Of a DNA stretch of 64,000 bases, positions 26,960 to 35,729 are shown piece by piece. Below the pieces are notes generated by a model. It worked only from the letters and a program-made list of their open reading frames with translations. It did no database searches and had not been told where the DNA came from. Source of the DNA: an archaeon SCG-AAA382B04 (GTDB lineage Archaea > Halobacteriota > Methanonatronarchaeia > Methanonatronarchaeales > Methanonatronarchaeaceae); the NCBI GenBank assembly GCA_003034855.1, contig PZKD01000076.1:1-64000 (forward strand). Reading direction: 5' to 3'. Numbering within the stretch: the stretch's first letter is position 1; each line of letters begins with the position of its first letter. Position numbers and translations under genes: made by a program.

Positions 26960-27772
26960 TCACCACGGTGAAAAGCTTGGTTGAATCAATTTCTTTTGAT
27001 CTGATAATTTAGAGATTCTTTCCATTTCTTCTGGTGTAAGAGTAAAATCGAATATTTTGATATTTTCTTTTCTATGTTTTGGGTTACTGGCTTTCGGTAT
27101 CGCACAAACCATATCTTGTTGAATTAAATACCTCAAAGATACTTGTGCTGGTGTTTTATCATATTTTTGACCAATCTTTTTTAATAACTCGTTTTCGGTT
27201 ACTTTACCTCTTGCAAGGGGACTATAGGCAGTTAGAATTATGTTGTTTTCTTGACAATATTGGAGAAGTTCATTATGGAGAATGAAAGGGTGATATTCAA
27301 CTTGATTACAAAAGATTTTCTCTTCCGATTTTTTTTGGGCTTCTTTTAATAAGCCTAGGGTAAAGTTACTAACACCGATGTGTTTAATTTTTTCGTCTTC
27401 TTTTAATTCTTGCATAGCTTTCAGCGTTTCGGAGATTTCTATTTCATCATTAGGCCAATGAATTAACAAGAGATTCACATACTCTGTTTTTAATTTTTTT
27501 AGGCTTTCTTTTGTGGTAACTAGAACGTCTTCGTAAGATAGGTTTGATCTCCAAACCTTAGTTGTAAGGAATATTTCATCTCTTTTTACATCTGATTCAT
27601 CAATAGCTTTACCTACGTTTTCTTCGTTTTTATAGCGTTGAGCAGTATCTATATGCCTATAACCTAGTTTTAATGCATCTTTTACAGCTTTTGTACAAAA
27701 TTCACCTTTTATTTGCCATGTTCCATATCCTAGAACAGGAACAGTCTCTCCAAATACATTAATATATTCCAA
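26960..27772 (-). CDS. aldo-keto reductase
   Basis: 270 residues, with the AKR catalytic tetrad: Asp and Tyr in GYRHIDTAQRYKNEENVG (about residues 41-50), Lys in LTTKVW and His in LLLIHWPN. VSNFTLGLL and TAYSPLARGK are conserved strands, and ending KASNPKHRKENIKIFDF is the NADP-binding segment (Lys/Arg). The physiological carbonyl substrate cannot be told. It lies 5 bases from a Cys-rich small protein gene. Confidence 0.92.
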   Translation of the reverse strand: MEYINVFGETVPVLGYGTWQIKGEFCTKAVKDALKLGYRHIDTAQRYKNEENVGKAIDESDVKRDEIFLTTKVWRSNLSYEDVLVTTKESLKKLKTEYVNLLLIHWPNDEIEISETLKAMQELKEDEKIKHIGVSNFTLGLLKEAQKKSEEKIFCNQVEYHPFILHNELLQYCQENNIILTAYSPLARGKVTENELLKKIGQKYDKTPAQVSLRYLIQQDMVCAIPKASNPKHRKENIKIFDFTLTPEEMERISKLSDQKKLIQPSFSPW

Positions 27773-27777
27773 CTAAT

Positions 27778-27903
27778 TCACCTCTCTTTGTTATTTTTTT
27801 GTTCATTAGGTTTATTTAGTTTGCACCCTTCCTGGAGAGGTTTACATTTCTTTTTTAAATAGGTACATCTATCTTGTTTTTTGTGTGGGCATGTCCAACT
27901 CAT
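27778..27903 (-). CDS. 41-residue cysteine-rich protein
   Basis: MSWTCPHKKQDRCTYLKKKC begins the protein, with Cys at 5, 13, 20 and 27, then a Lys/Asn-rich tail. The WxCPH...C...C...GC arrangement suggests a small metal-binding protein; similar short Cys-rich proteins occur next to housekeeping genes in anaerobes, but I cannot name the family with certainty. It starts 1 base after the uracil-DNA glycosylase stop and ends 5 bases before the aldo-keto reductase gene, so it is probably translated as part of this operon. Confidence 0.7.
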   Translation of the reverse strand: MSWTCPHKKQDRCTYLKKKCKPLQEGCKLNKPNEQKNNKER

Positions 27904-27904
27904 A

Positions 27905-28480
27905 TCACTGATTATTTAATATTTCTATATAATAATTCAATTTTTCAAAGTCTTCTTTCAAGGTTTCTTCTAAGTTCTTATTATACAAACAGGCTGCAGG
28001 GTGATATGTTATAAAGAGTTTGTTTTTTCCATACTCTTCGGTGGTTTCAGTTATAGTTCCATGATGGTTTTTTAATGTAACCTTTCGACTTAATAATCTT
28101 TGAGTAGCTACCTTACCAACAGATATTATTATTGAGGGGTTAATAATTTCGATTTGTTGCTTAAGGTATTGTTCACAGGCCTCCATCTCTTCAGGTTTTG
28201 GATTTCTGTTAGAAGGAGGTTTGCATTTCACTATGTTCGTGATATAAATATCTTCTCTTTTTAACCCTATATGGTTCAATAACTCAGTTAGGGTTTCTCC
28301 AGCTCTCCCTACAAAAGGCCTTCCTTTTTCGTCTTCCCTCTTACCTGGGGCTTCTCCTATTAGTAATATGTCCGCATTGGTTTTTCCTTCACCAACGACA
28401 ATGTTGTTTCTATTCTCGGATAAAGAGCATTTAGTGCAGTTTTTTATACCTATTTGGTGCCTTATTTCCTTGTTGTTCAT
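27905..28480 (-). CDS. udg: uracil-DNA glycosylase, family 4 (iron-sulfur)
   Basis: 191 residues. Motif A is [20 protein letters not shown] and motif B is [10 protein letters not shown] near residue 165. Cluster Cys are CTKCSL (residues 15 and 18), [14 protein letters not shown] and one in ACEQYL. The family removes uracil from deaminated DNA. Overlap with PAC2 is nil, but the spacing is 2 bases, so it is part of the same run. Confidence 0.95.
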   Translation of the reverse strand: MNNKEIRHQIGIKNCTKCSLSENRNNIVVGEGKTNADILLIGEAPGKREDEKGRPFVGRAGETLTELLNHIGLKREDIYITNIVKCKPPSNRNPKPEEMEACEQYLKQQIEIINPSIIISVGKVATQRLLSRKVTLKNHHGTITETTEEYGKNKLFITYHPAACLYNKNLEETLKEDFEKLNYYIEILNNQ

Positions 28481-28482
28481 GC

Positions 28483-29250
28483 TTAACCAATATATCTCAA
28501 ATCTTCTCCACTTGGTTGAGGTGCTTGCCCTTGTTGTTGGGCTTGCTTCTTTTGTTTAATTTTTTGTGCTAGATCTTCGATTTCTTCTGCTCTATCCTCT
28601 AGTTCTTGGAGATCTATTTCGAATTCCAATAGCTTTGAGAGCTTTCTTAAAATTAATTGGGCGCTAACTGGGTCAACAATGTATCCGGATGTCTCCCCCA
28701 TAAGACAGGCTGCTTTTATTCCTTTTCTTTCTGATAAACCTAACAGTAATCCTGAAGCTCCAACTATTCCTCCCTCTGGTTTCTCCTCATCAAATTCTAC
28801 ATCTACTTCTTTTAGTTCATCGATTAAGGAAACATCATTTACAGCTCCATATATCTCTGGAGAGTCAACCATCTCACCCGTTGCAAATCCACCTATAGTG
28901 AAAATTCTTTCTACATCATTCTCTTCGACTGTTTCAAGTATTTCTTTAACTATCTCAAAATGCCCTACATTATCTGTGCTTTGATGGTCCCCTACTACAA
29001 AAATGAAATTATTGTTTTCGTGTTCAACATAATAAAGTTCTATTCTAACGAGATTAGTTTTGTTGTCTTCATCAATCAATACCTGTGGTGGTAGATGCGG
29101 AGAGTATATCTCTGCATATTTTTCTGCTCCTAATTCATCAATCAAGTGTTCAGTTGCTAATTTCCCTATATGGCCAACTCCTGGTAATCCTTCAATTAAA
29201 ATAGGTTTTTCTAAATCAATTTCTTTTATTTTTTTAGTTTGAGTTTCCAT
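28483..29250 (-). CDS. PAC2-family protein (proteasome assembly chaperone-like)
   Basis: 255 residues. [20 protein letters not shown] near the N-terminus and [10 protein letters not shown] plus [16 protein letters not shown] are the conserved PAC2 blocks. The last 30 residues are Lys/Gln-rich low-complexity ([15 protein letters not shown]). The archaeal function is unproven; eukaryotic relatives chaperone proteasome assembly. It follows aIF2 alpha by 2 bases, a common archaeal order, although nop10, often found between them, is absent. Confidence 0.88.
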   Translation of the reverse strand: METQTKKIKEIDLEKPILIEGLPGVGHIGKLATEHLIDELGAEKYAEIYSPHLPPQVLIDEDNKTNLVRIELYYVEHENNNFIFVVGDHQSTDNVGHFEIVKEILETVEENDVERIFTIGGFATGEMVDSPEIYGAVNDVSLIDELKEVDVEFDEEKPEGGIVGASGLLLGLSERKGIKAACLMGETSGYIVDPVSAQLILRKLSKLLEFEIDLQELEDRAEEIEDLAQKIKQKKQAQQQGQAPQPSGEDLRYIG

Positions 29251-29252
29251 TT

Positions 29253-30056
29253 TTATGCCTCCTCTTCAATTTCTCTGTGGAATTTGCTTTCGCCACCCAG
29301 AGAATCAATTTTATTAATAGCTTTTTCTTTCGTCTTGCTGAGAATGTTCTCAGCAACTTTATAGTCTGGTGCTTTAATATGGATTCTATAGTAGGGTGCT
29401 CCTACATAAGAAATCTCTACTTCAGAATTTTTTTCGTCTATTTTCTGAGCTTCTTTTAATGCTTTTTTTATTTTTTTGACACCATCTGAGGAATTTGATT
29501 TTAATTCTAAGAATCCTGTAACTTCTACATAGGGTATTTCAACATTATCTAAAGCAATATCTAAGAAAGCTTCTGCTTCTTCTTCACTAAGGCCTTTTTC
29601 TTTTAACACTTCCTTTCCATTTAAGGCAGCATCTTCAAAGGCCTCATAGAGCAAACCATTATATTCCTCTCTTAGCTTGTCTCCTATTTTTTCTTTAGTT
29701 TCTTCAGAATCTCTATCAAGTTTTTTGGCTACAAATTCTAGCCATCTTTCTCCTTTTTGTTCGTTTTTCCATTCTTGTATTTTCTCTCTTTCTTGATGTT
29801 CGTTTACATCTTTTAGAGATAAATTTATTTGCTCTTTACTTGGATCAACTTCTAGAACTTCACAAACAACTTTTTGTCCTTCTTGAACATGGTCTCTTAC
29901 GTGTTTTATCCAACCTGACGCTAGCTCTGAAATGTGGATTAAACCTTCTTTTTGTCCATATTCTTCTAGTTCTACAAATGTCCCAAAATCAACTACTTCT
30001 GTCACGGTGCAGACTACTAATTCTCCCATCTCGGGGTAATCTTCTTTATTCGTCAA
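29253..30056 (-). CDS. eif2a: translation initiation factor aIF2 alpha
   Basis: 267 residues. The N-terminal S1 domain is [25 protein letters not shown] (read in two pieces) with [21 protein letters not shown], and the helical and C-terminal alpha/beta domains follow ([17 protein letters not shown]). It is one of three aIF2 subunits delivering Met-tRNAi. The start is TTG at 30056, which overlaps the S27e gene by 11 bases; an ATG at 30029 would lose the conserved YPE motif. Confidence 0.94.
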   Translation of the reverse strand: MTNKEDYPEMGELVVCTVTEVVDFGTFVELEEYGQKEGLIHISELASGWIKHVRDHVQEGQKVVCEVLEVDPSKEQINLSLKDVNEHQEREKIQEWKNEQKGERWLEFVAKKLDRDSEETKEKIGDKLREEYNGLLYEAFEDAALNGKEVLKEKGLSEEEAEAFLDIALDNVEIPYVEVTGFLELKSNSSDGVKKIKKALKEAQKIDEKNSEVEISYVGAPYYRIHIKAPDYKVAENILSKTKEKAINKIDSLGGESKFHREIEEEA

Positions 30057-30222
30057 CCCTTTTAACCACCTTTGTCTTTATATCTGCTATTCCTCCTGTT
30101 GGAACTGCTAGTGTTCTCCCACATATATTGCATTCTACATTGTTGCTAACCTTGCTGAATATTACTTGTTCGTTTTCACAGTCTTCGCATTTAACTTTTA
30201 TGAATTTGCTTTCTTTTTTCAT
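30046..30222 (-). CDS. rps27e: ribosomal protein S27e
   Basis: A 58-residue zinc-ribbon protein: [15 protein letters not shown] and [16 protein letters not shown] supply the Cys4 site, and the ending [13 protein letters not shown] is typical of archaeal S27e in the small subunit. It starts 2 bases after the L44e stop and overlaps the aIF2 alpha start. Confidence 0.94.
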   Translation of the reverse strand: MKKESKFIKVKCEDCENEQVIFSKVSNNVECNICGRTLAVPTGGIADIKTKVVKRVDE

Positions 30223-30224
30223 TC

Positions 30225-30500
30225 TTAACCCTCTAATTCTAATCGTGATACTCTAAATCCTTCTCTTGTGTGTGCTTTTCCACATTCTGTGCATCGGTAT
30301 CGCAGATCAACTTTTTGAGTGGGTTTTCCTCCTGGGGGTAGAGGTCTTGGGTACCCTCTGTATCCACTTGTTACTCTTCTAAATTGTCTTTGACCCCATT
30401 TCATTTCACTCGGTTGTCCTTTTCGAGCTTTTTGGATTTCATGTTCGTTGTGTTCATTACAAAAGGGACAATGAGTTCTTATCCTTCTTGGCATCTTCAT
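30225..30500 (-). CDS. rpl44e: ribosomal protein L44e
   Basis: 91 residues. Zinc Cys are [14 protein letters not shown] near residue 12 and [12 protein letters not shown] near residue 72. The basic linker with [15 protein letters not shown] is the L44e tail that reaches the ribosomal E site. It overlaps the GINS stop by 1 base. Confidence 0.96.
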   Translation of the reverse strand: MKMPRRIRTHCPFCNEHNEHEIQKARKGQPSEMKWGQRQFRRVTSGYRGYPRPLPPGGKPTQKVDLRYRCTECGKAHTREGFRVSRLELEG

Positions 30501-31090
30501 TAATGGTCACCTTCTATTTTTTCAGCTACTCCTTTTTTTATTAACATTTTGGCATCTTCTTTTGGAAGAGATACTACATCTTCCTTTGAAAGGCAATGAC
30601 TTCTTCCATTAGAGCCAACAAATTTCGGAAAATTGTCTAATACTCTAACTACCGAAAATGTTTCCTCGGATTTATTAAGTTTTTCCTTTGTGTTATTATT
30701 TTCTTGGGTGTCTTTTGTTTCCTTGGGAAAAATCTTTTGTTCTACTTTTTTTCTTCCCTCTTTTAATTCATCTTTTAATGAGGTAAAAATTTCTCTCTCT
30801 TCAATTGTCATGTTTTTTTCTTTAACACTCAACCCCTTCGTATTCAAAGATGCTAGCCTTATTACTTTGCCAATTCTTCTATCAAATATTTTTTCAATAA
30901 ATCTTTTTGCACTCTCTCTTTCATCTCTGAGCATTTGTTTTTTGTTTTCCTCTTGTTTTTTGTCTATTTCGTTTTCTAAATCTTTTATATAACTACCTAC
31001 CTGTGGATAGAAGTTGTCATCTAATTCAGTTAATTCATCCATCCTTCTTTCTTTACGAAGTAAATCTCTAAGTTCTTCTAAATTTACCAT
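30500..31090 (-). CDS. gins51: GINS complex subunit (Gins51/Gins15 type)
   Basis: 196 residues. The N-terminal alpha domain ([20 protein letters not shown], then [16 protein letters not shown]) is typical of archaeal Gins51, with a Lys/Glu/Asn-rich linker and a C-terminal B domain ([17 protein letters not shown]...[18 protein letters not shown]). It bridges primase and MCM in the replisome. It overlaps priS by 7 bases, the standard archaeal gene pair. Confidence 0.92.
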   Translation of the reverse strand: MVNLEELRDLLRKERRMDELTELDDNFYPQVGSYIKDLENEIDKKQEENKKQMLRDERESAKRFIEKIFDRRIGKVIRLASLNTKGLSVKEKNMTIEEREIFTSLKDELKEGRKKVEQKIFPKETKDTQENNNTKEKLNKSEETFSVVRVLDNFPKFVGSNGRSHCLSKEDVVSLPKEDAKMLIKKGVAEKIEGDH

Positions 31091-32259
31091 CCTTCTACCT
31101 CAACTTTTCCTATACAGCTCAGAAAAATAGCGGCATATTCTGGTATTTCTTTAATTTCGTCTTTCTCTATCTTTATTTTTTTATTCATTAAGGTTGTTTC
31201 GTAATTGTCTTTTGAATATATTTTAACGGAATCTTCTTCAAATACTACCGCATTGACGAAGGGGTTGAATTGCTCGATTTCAGTGATGGATAAAGGGGTA
31301 ACTCTAAATCCGGTTCCACCATGGAGAGAAGTGGGTAGTCTTATCAGTCTTTTTATATCGCTTGTAACTGGTTCATCTGCGTTTGCTTTTATTTGTTGTT
31401 TTGCTTCTTCTATCAATTGTTCCCAAAAAGATTTCGGAAGACCTCTTGCTATATCTAATTGTCCATTTTTTTTGATTCTATCTAAAGTTTCTTCTCTTTC
31501 TATAGATCTATATATCCTTTTTGCGGTTTTTTCTCCTACTCCATTATAACTAGTTAATTTGTTTATTGCGTCTTTTTTTTCTTTAGAAGCTATTTCCGAG
31601 AGTATGTTGTTAAATAGGTAATATTTAATTCTATTGTTCCAATTAGTGCTTTTAGAGGAAAGGTAAGGTATTTTTGCTCCTTTTTTCTTTTTTTCTTTTA
31701 TCAATGACTGAGTTCCTCTCCCCAGTATGTAATCAATTATTTCTCTTCTCTCTTGACTGTTAAGATCCAAGAAGCCTTCTTCTCTAACATGAATATGGTA
31801 ACCTCTTCCACCTGAAAAAACTAATTCAAGTTCATCTCTGTCAATTCCAAAATCATCAATTAAAAAATCAAATAAGAGATGCATAGTTTCTTCTTTCACT
31901 TTTTTTAGCATTTCTTGATAAGTAAGGTTCTTTGCGCCAACTAGATGATCTGCATCCAAATCAAAAACTAAATCAGCTGCTTTCCATTCTTTCTCTTCCA
32001 TAATGGGGGCGCTTGGTCGTTCATAGTAAGCTGAAGAAAAATAAACATGCACAGGAATAATTGATTGGAGATAAGATTGGAGTTGTTGTTTGGTTGAAAA
32101 CGATTTATGTCTTTTCATCACCGTTTTTTCGGGAAAATCTTTATTTAAAGGAATAAAACCCCACTCTCTATTACTAAGTGATGGAGGTGTTTTCAGTTGA
32201 TGATTTGAATAATATTTCCCAAACTTTTCTTCCAGAAACTTTTTAGTTCTCAGCCTCAT
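31084..32259 (-). CDS. priS: DNA primase small (catalytic) subunit
   Basis: 391 residues, an archaeo-eukaryotic primase. The catalytic acidic motif is DLVFDLDADHL (about residues 93-103), the nucleotide-binding SGGRGYHIHV lies near 150 and the third motif HGGTGFRVTPL near 305. A helical insertion with LTSYNGVGEKTAKRIYRSIE looks like a helix-hairpin-helix and is an extra compared with short PriS. It overlaps priL by 17 bases. Confidence 0.95.
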   Translation of the reverse strand: MRLRTKKFLEEKFGKYYSNHQLKTPPSLSNREWGFIPLNKDFPEKTVMKRHKSFSTKQQLQSYLQSIIPVHVYFSSAYYERPSAPIMEEKEWKAADLVFDLDADHLVGAKNLTYQEMLKKVKEETMHLLFDFLIDDFGIDRDELELVFSGGRGYHIHVREEGFLDLNSQERREIIDYILGRGTQSLIKEKKKKGAKIPYLSSKSTNWNNRIKYYLFNNILSEIASKEKKDAINKLTSYNGVGEKTAKRIYRSIEREETLDRIKKNGQLDIARGLPKSFWEQLIEEAKQQIKANADEPVTSDIKRLIRLPTSLHGGTGFRVTPLSITEIEQFNPFVNAVVFEEDSVKIYSKDNYETTLMNKKIKIEKDEIKEIPEYAAIFLSCIGKVEVEGW

Positions 32260-33292
32260 CTTTTTCCTCTGATTTTACCCTCCATTCATAATATCCAAGT
32301 GGATGAGAAACCTTTTCACATCTCCATTCATCGCTTACACAAAGCCCATAAGTTTTTAGGGTGGAGCAGGATGGCGGTTTATATTGATCCTGAGGTTTAT
32401 TCCCACCTATATGCCCTATTTGGTATCTTGTTGTTTCTTCATCAAAATCCGGAGCCACCTCAAATAAATCAATTATTTCATCTTCAGACATTCCTATGTT
32501 AAGTAAAAAGGAGACCAGAGTGAAACGTGCAGTGTGCGAAATATTTTGGCTTTTTTGGACCTTTCCTAATAGGGTTTTGATGCAGGGAGGGAATAACTCT
32601 TCCTCAATAATTCCCTCTATATCAGTTTGGAAAGATGCTTTTTTCTTCTCAAGAGCACTTTTTATCTCTTGAATTGGTTGAGTAAGTTTCTCACAAATCT
32701 CTTTCGGAACTTCTACAGGTAAATTGTTCTCTATTTTCCTTCTAACTCCTTCTTGTAATATTCTCTCAAAATCATCCCTAGTAAGAGACACTTTACCTTT
32801 CTCTATAGTTTGATTCACGAGTTTCCATTTTTTTTCGTTTAGATTTGTTGTGAGCTTTATATAATCTGTAAAATGTAAGTTAAATCCTCCCTCTTCCTTT
32901 AACTTAACTGAATCTATTCCTATACCTCTTGCTACATTGATTATTTGCTCTGTTGGTTCAGTTTTAATTCTTTTCTCAAAGGCTTTTGATTCTGCTAAAG
33001 AATATCTTTTTATTAAATATCTATCGTTTATACAGGATATGAGAATTCTGCTTAGTGGATATGAATAAAACTCCGTGTGTGGTTGAATATTTGTTTCGGT
33101 TATAAAAAGAGGGATTATTCCCTGATTTAGTGATTCTATAATCCTTTTTTTAGCTCTGGTTCTCGCTGAACTAAAGGTTTTTTCCTCAACTAAATCTTCA
33201 GTGGTTGTGTTTGACTTTTCAACATATTTTTTGGCCTTTTTGAGAAATGGATATCTTGCAAGTTCTTGATCCATTTTTTGTTTATCTATCAT
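32243..33292 (-). CDS. priL: DNA primase large subunit
   Basis: 349 residues. The C-terminal iron-sulfur domain keeps four Cys: PPCIKTLL, PPSCSTLKTYGLC and WRCEKVSHPLGYYEW, expected to bind a [4Fe-4S] cluster. The N-terminal helical domain (YPFLKKAKKYVEKSN, YPLSRILISCINDRYLIKRY) binds PriS. The start ATG lies only 5 bases inside the flank of the IscB element, so the upstream pcna-priL junction has been split by that insertion. Confidence 0.93.
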   Translation of the reverse strand: MIDKQKMDQELARYPFLKKAKKYVEKSNTTTEDLVEEKTFSSARTRAKKRIIESLNQGIIPLFITETNIQPHTEFYSYPLSRILISCINDRYLIKRYSLAESKAFEKRIKTEPTEQIINVARGIGIDSVKLKEEGGFNLHFTDYIKLTTNLNEKKWKLVNQTIEKGKVSLTRDDFERILQEGVRRKIENNLPVEVPKEICEKLTQPIQEIKSALEKKKASFQTDIEGIIEEELFPPCIKTLLGKVQKSQNISHTARFTLVSFLLNIGMSEDEIIDLFEVAPDFDEETTRYQIGHIGGNKPQDQYKPPSCSTLKTYGLCVSDEWRCEKVSHPLGYYEWRVKSEEKDEAEN

Positions 33293-33303
33293 TTTCGAGA
33301 AGA

Positions 33304-33336
33304 CCCCTCCCTCACGACTGTAGGGAGTTAGGTGGG
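33304..33336 (+). repeat. IscB element left-end hairpin
   Basis: CTCCCT and AGGGAG pair around CACGACTGT, flanked by CCC/GGGG with a small internal bulge. It resembles the hairpin at 2035-2069, including the following GGGGAATGAAT (GGGGGATGAAT there). It lies between the iscB stop and the priL start. Confidence 0.65.
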
Positions 33337-33382
33337 GAATGAATTGAAAGGGGTGTTAGCCGTTGGTGGTTTTCTTTGGAAA

Positions 33383-34597
33383 TCATAGTGAAAACTGAAG
33401 TCCTGCACCATATTTGAGCAAACTAACTTCTTTGATAGAGGAGTTCACTTTTTCTCCCCACCGATTAACTAACCTCACCCATTTGCCATAGTTGAATACT
33501 CCTTTAACACTATGAACGAGACCCTTTTTCTCTACCTCTACCAAATCTCCAGGCTGAAGGTCGTATCTTTCTCTTCTAATGCTTCTACCATAGCCCTTTC
33601 TGTTTGTTTGTATTAACCTGTTGTTTCTACGGTTCTGCTCTACAATATATGGTTCTGCTCTTTCTTGGTTTTTCCCGCCAGCAATTATAAAGGCATCGTT
33701 AATGTGAGATTTCTCTAAACCAAGCTCTATTCGCTTCTTCTTGGTAATGTGTCCAAAAGTGTGATTGCAACCCAACTCGTTAACTATCTTCCACCTCACT
33801 TGGTTCATAAAGGCTGTTTCTTTTAGTGTATTTTCAGCTTTTTCTTGGACTTTTGGATGTCCAAATTCCTCCGCCGTCTGGTCACTCTTCTCTTGATTAC
33901 ATTTATGACAGCTGATAGCTAAGTTGGACACTCTATCCGTTCCACCTCTAGACTTGGGAACGATGTGCTCCACCTCCAAAGGAACACCTCCCTTACCACA
34001 GTAAGCACACTCGTAGTCAAACTTCTCTAAGAGGTAGTTCTTGATGTTGTATTCTTTTAGTGTTCCTTGCTGGTATTCTTTTCCACATATCTCAGGGTTC
34101 TGCATCTTTTGTTGATCAAACTTAGCTACCTCCATCACTACCTCATCAATAGGCAAAATCTCCTTGAGTTTCTCAACTAGCTTGATGTGGGTGTTCTTCT
34201 TGTGTTTAATGGAGGGTGCCAACCAATCTTCTTCACTTCTGTTGTCAAATCTTGGTTTCCTGTACCTAGTATTCCTGCTTCTCCTGTTCTTGCGGTACTT
34301 CATTCTTTGCTCTAGCTTTCTGGAAATGTCATCTCTCAGTTCCATCTCACCAGCTATCAGTTCTTTGTTCTCTGTAACCACTGAAAACCCTACTTTTGAG
34401 TAACCAGCGTCGATTCCTAGAGTGGTTTTTTCTCTGTTCTTTTTTCCCTTGATTTTGTAGTTCAGCTGAATGGTGAAAGGCATTCTTTCCACTACTTCTG
34501 CCTTTCCCTTCTCCAATAAGTGCCTAGCCTTAGCTGGCTTTGTAGGCATCAATGGTTCTCCGCTTCTATCCTGAACAAACACTTTTTGGTTACTCAT
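33383..34597 (-). CDS. iscB: IscB RNA-guided endonuclease
   Basis: 404 residues, a full-length IscB (relative of Cas9). The N-terminal PLMP domain reads [20 protein letters not shown]. Ruv[17 protein letters not shown] has the catalytic Asp near residue 63, and the Arg-rich bridge helix is [15 protein letters not shown]. Ruv[12 protein letters not shown] holds Glu. The HNH domain (CAYCGKGG...[14 protein letters not shown]...[10 protein letters not shown]) keeps both Cys pairs and catalytic His. RuvC-III is [11 protein letters not shown] with His and Asp. The C-terminal domain after about residue 320 is expected to read the target-adjacent motif. No catalytic residue is missing. It is oriented like pcna and priL, so it can be co-transcribed with them. 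Confidence 0.95.
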   Translation of the reverse strand: MSNQKVFVQDRSGEPLMPTKPAKARHLLEKGKAEVVERMPFTIQLNYKIKGKKNREKTTLGIDAGYSKVGFSVVTENKELIAGEMELRDDISRKLEQRMKYRKNRRSRNTRYRKPRFDNRSEEDWLAPSIKHKKNTHIKLVEKLKEILPIDEVVMEVAKFDQQKMQNPEICGKEYQQGTLKEYNIKNYLLEKFDYECAYCGKGGVPLEVEHIVPKSRGGTDRVSNLAISCHKCNQEKSDQTAEEFGHPKVQEKAENTLKETAFMNQVRWKIVNELGCNHTFGHITKKKRIELGLEKSHINDAFIIAGGKNQERAEPYIVEQNRRNNRLIQTNRKGYGRSIRRERYDLQPGDLVEVEKKGLVHSVKGVFNYGKWVRLVNRWGEKVNSSIKEVSLLKYGAGLQFSL

Positions 34598-34621
34598 TTT
34601 TGTTTTTTGTTTTTTGTTTGG

Positions 34622-34935
34622 CAGTTTTTAGTGCCGAGGTCTTTTGGCCTCACCTTACCAAGGGTGAGTTAGTTCCCATCGCCAATGTTGGGGCAGGCAC
34701 AGGACAGGTGATGTTGCACAGCCTGGGGAATAACACTATGAGGTCGTCCACTATGGTTTCCAAAGCCCAGTGGCTTGGGAGGCACCCACAAGGTGTATGT
34801 CAAACACTCAGTCCCAAACGTAGCTCATTTGCCACTTCCCTAGAGTGACATCACTCAGGCTAATCTCCCACCCCTCTACGGAGCTTTTTCAAGCCCCCTT
34901 CCTCAGCCCGAAAAGGCTTAGGGAGAGGTAGTTGA
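34622..34935 (-). ncRNA. IscB omegaRNA (HEARO-like RNA)
   Basis: The roughly 300 bases upstream of iscB hold no ORF but are G/C-richer than the genome and full of pairing segments: AGCCTTTTCGGGCT, GAGTGATGTCACTC, AAGCCACTGGGCTT, GGTGAGGCC with AAAGACCTC, and GGCACTAAAAACTGCC near the 3' end. The layout and several segments resemble HEARO RNA, the IscB omegaRNA. On the minus strand the RNA runs toward iscB, and its 5' guide would be taken from DNA beyond 34935, the pcna coding sequence. The exact ends and fold need modelling. Three TTTTTTG repeats fill the gap between RNA and iscB. Confidence 0.85.
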
Positions 34936-35676
34936 CTCTGACTCTATTCTTGGTGCCAATAAGTACTCTACTTCTCCATTTTCATCTACAATATTGAAAT
35001 TTATTTTTACTGGGTAATCAGTTCCTAGTCTTATTTTTGTTTCTGAAGCTTTTTTTATTGATTTGCTCATATCAGCTAAGTAATCTAAAGAAAAAATTGA
35101 TCTTACATCCTCGCTTGTTTCTATGTTAATTAATTGGCTTTCATCTAGTTCCATTTTAACTGAATCGTTATCTCCTTCAGCTGTTATTATAAACTTGTCA
35201 TCTTTTGTGGAAAATACTAAATAATCACTTACTTTTTCTGATGCTCTAACTGCTTTTCTAATTTTGTTTCCTTCAAGAACTATCCTGGCTGGTAAATCCA
35301 AATCAGGGACTTTTGGCTCTTGTTGAATTGTAGAAGGATCTAATAAGGAGATTTTGTAATCAAATCCAGAAACTTTTATTGAAAGTTGGTTGCCTTCTTC
35401 GCTTTGCATTTCAATTTCATCACCCATTGATGCTACACTCAAGATATCTTCTAATCTGTTTAAGTCAAATCCAATAGTCATTTCTTCGTCGACATGGAAT
35501 TCTTCGAAACCTTCTTTTTTTAGTTTAAACATCACCATCGCTACATTCGCTGGATCAGCTGATACTGAGCTTATGCCTTCTTGGTTGATGTTTAATTTTA
35601 TTTCATCTACTAGTCTTGAAATCGATTCAATTGAATCCTTAAAACTTCCTGCATTAATTTTTGCTTCAAAAGACAT
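34918..35676 (-). CDS. pcn: DNA polymerase sliding clamp PCNA
   Basis: 252 residues. KDSIESISRLVDEIKLNIN near the N-terminus, the interdomain loop LLDPSTIQQEPKVPDLDLPARI and C-terminal VEYLLAPRIES are typical of archaeal PCNA. The C-terminus ends TTSP after RIESES, longer than most, because the last five codons and the stop lie inside the right end of the IscB element (34918-34935). The clamp core is intact. It heads the chain that once ran into priL. Confidence 0.95.
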   Translation of the reverse strand: MSFEAKINAGSFKDSIESISRLVDEIKLNINQEGISSVSADPANVAMVMFKLKKEGFEEFHVDEEMTIGFDLNRLEDILSVASMGDEIEMQSEEGNQLSIKVSGFDYKISLLDPSTIQQEPKVPDLDLPARIVLEGNKIRKAVRASEKVSDYLVFSTKDDKFIITAEGDNDSVKMELDESQLINIETSEDVRSIFSLDYLADMSKSIKKASETKIRLGTDYPVKINFNIVDENGEVEYLLAPRIESESTTSP

Positions 35677-35729
35677 CTTCTCACCCTATTTAGTTAAAAA
35701 TATTATTTAATATTTTTGTATATTTCTTT

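Larger units (their letters stand above)
33298..34935 (+). mobile_element. IscB-encoding IS200/IS605-like element (OMEGA)
   Basis: About 1.64 kb inserted between pcna and priL. The left end (plus strand) is AGAAGACCCCTCCCT with a CTCCCT/AGGGAG hairpin, and the right end has AGCC/GGCT inside CCT/AGG and finishes GGTAGTTGA. Both ends match the TnpA/TnpB element at 2029-3844 in layout and bases. There is no transposase in it, so it depends on one in trans. Cargo is iscB on the minus strand and its RNA. The boundaries are inferred by comparison. If the element is removed after 33297, pcna would read GAG CGA AAA TGA, overlapping the priL ATG in a usual ATGA arrangement. Confidence 0.83.

Noticed and set aside
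33298-33340. Left-end hairpin as a plain transcription terminator for iscB
   Set aside because: No T-tract follows it on the minus strand, and its layout matches the IS605-type end at 2035-2069.
34598-34917. A small protein gene in the 320-base gap upstream of iscB
   Set aside because: The reading frames there lack family features, whereas the stretch is rich in paired segments and sits exactly where an IscB omegaRNA is expected.
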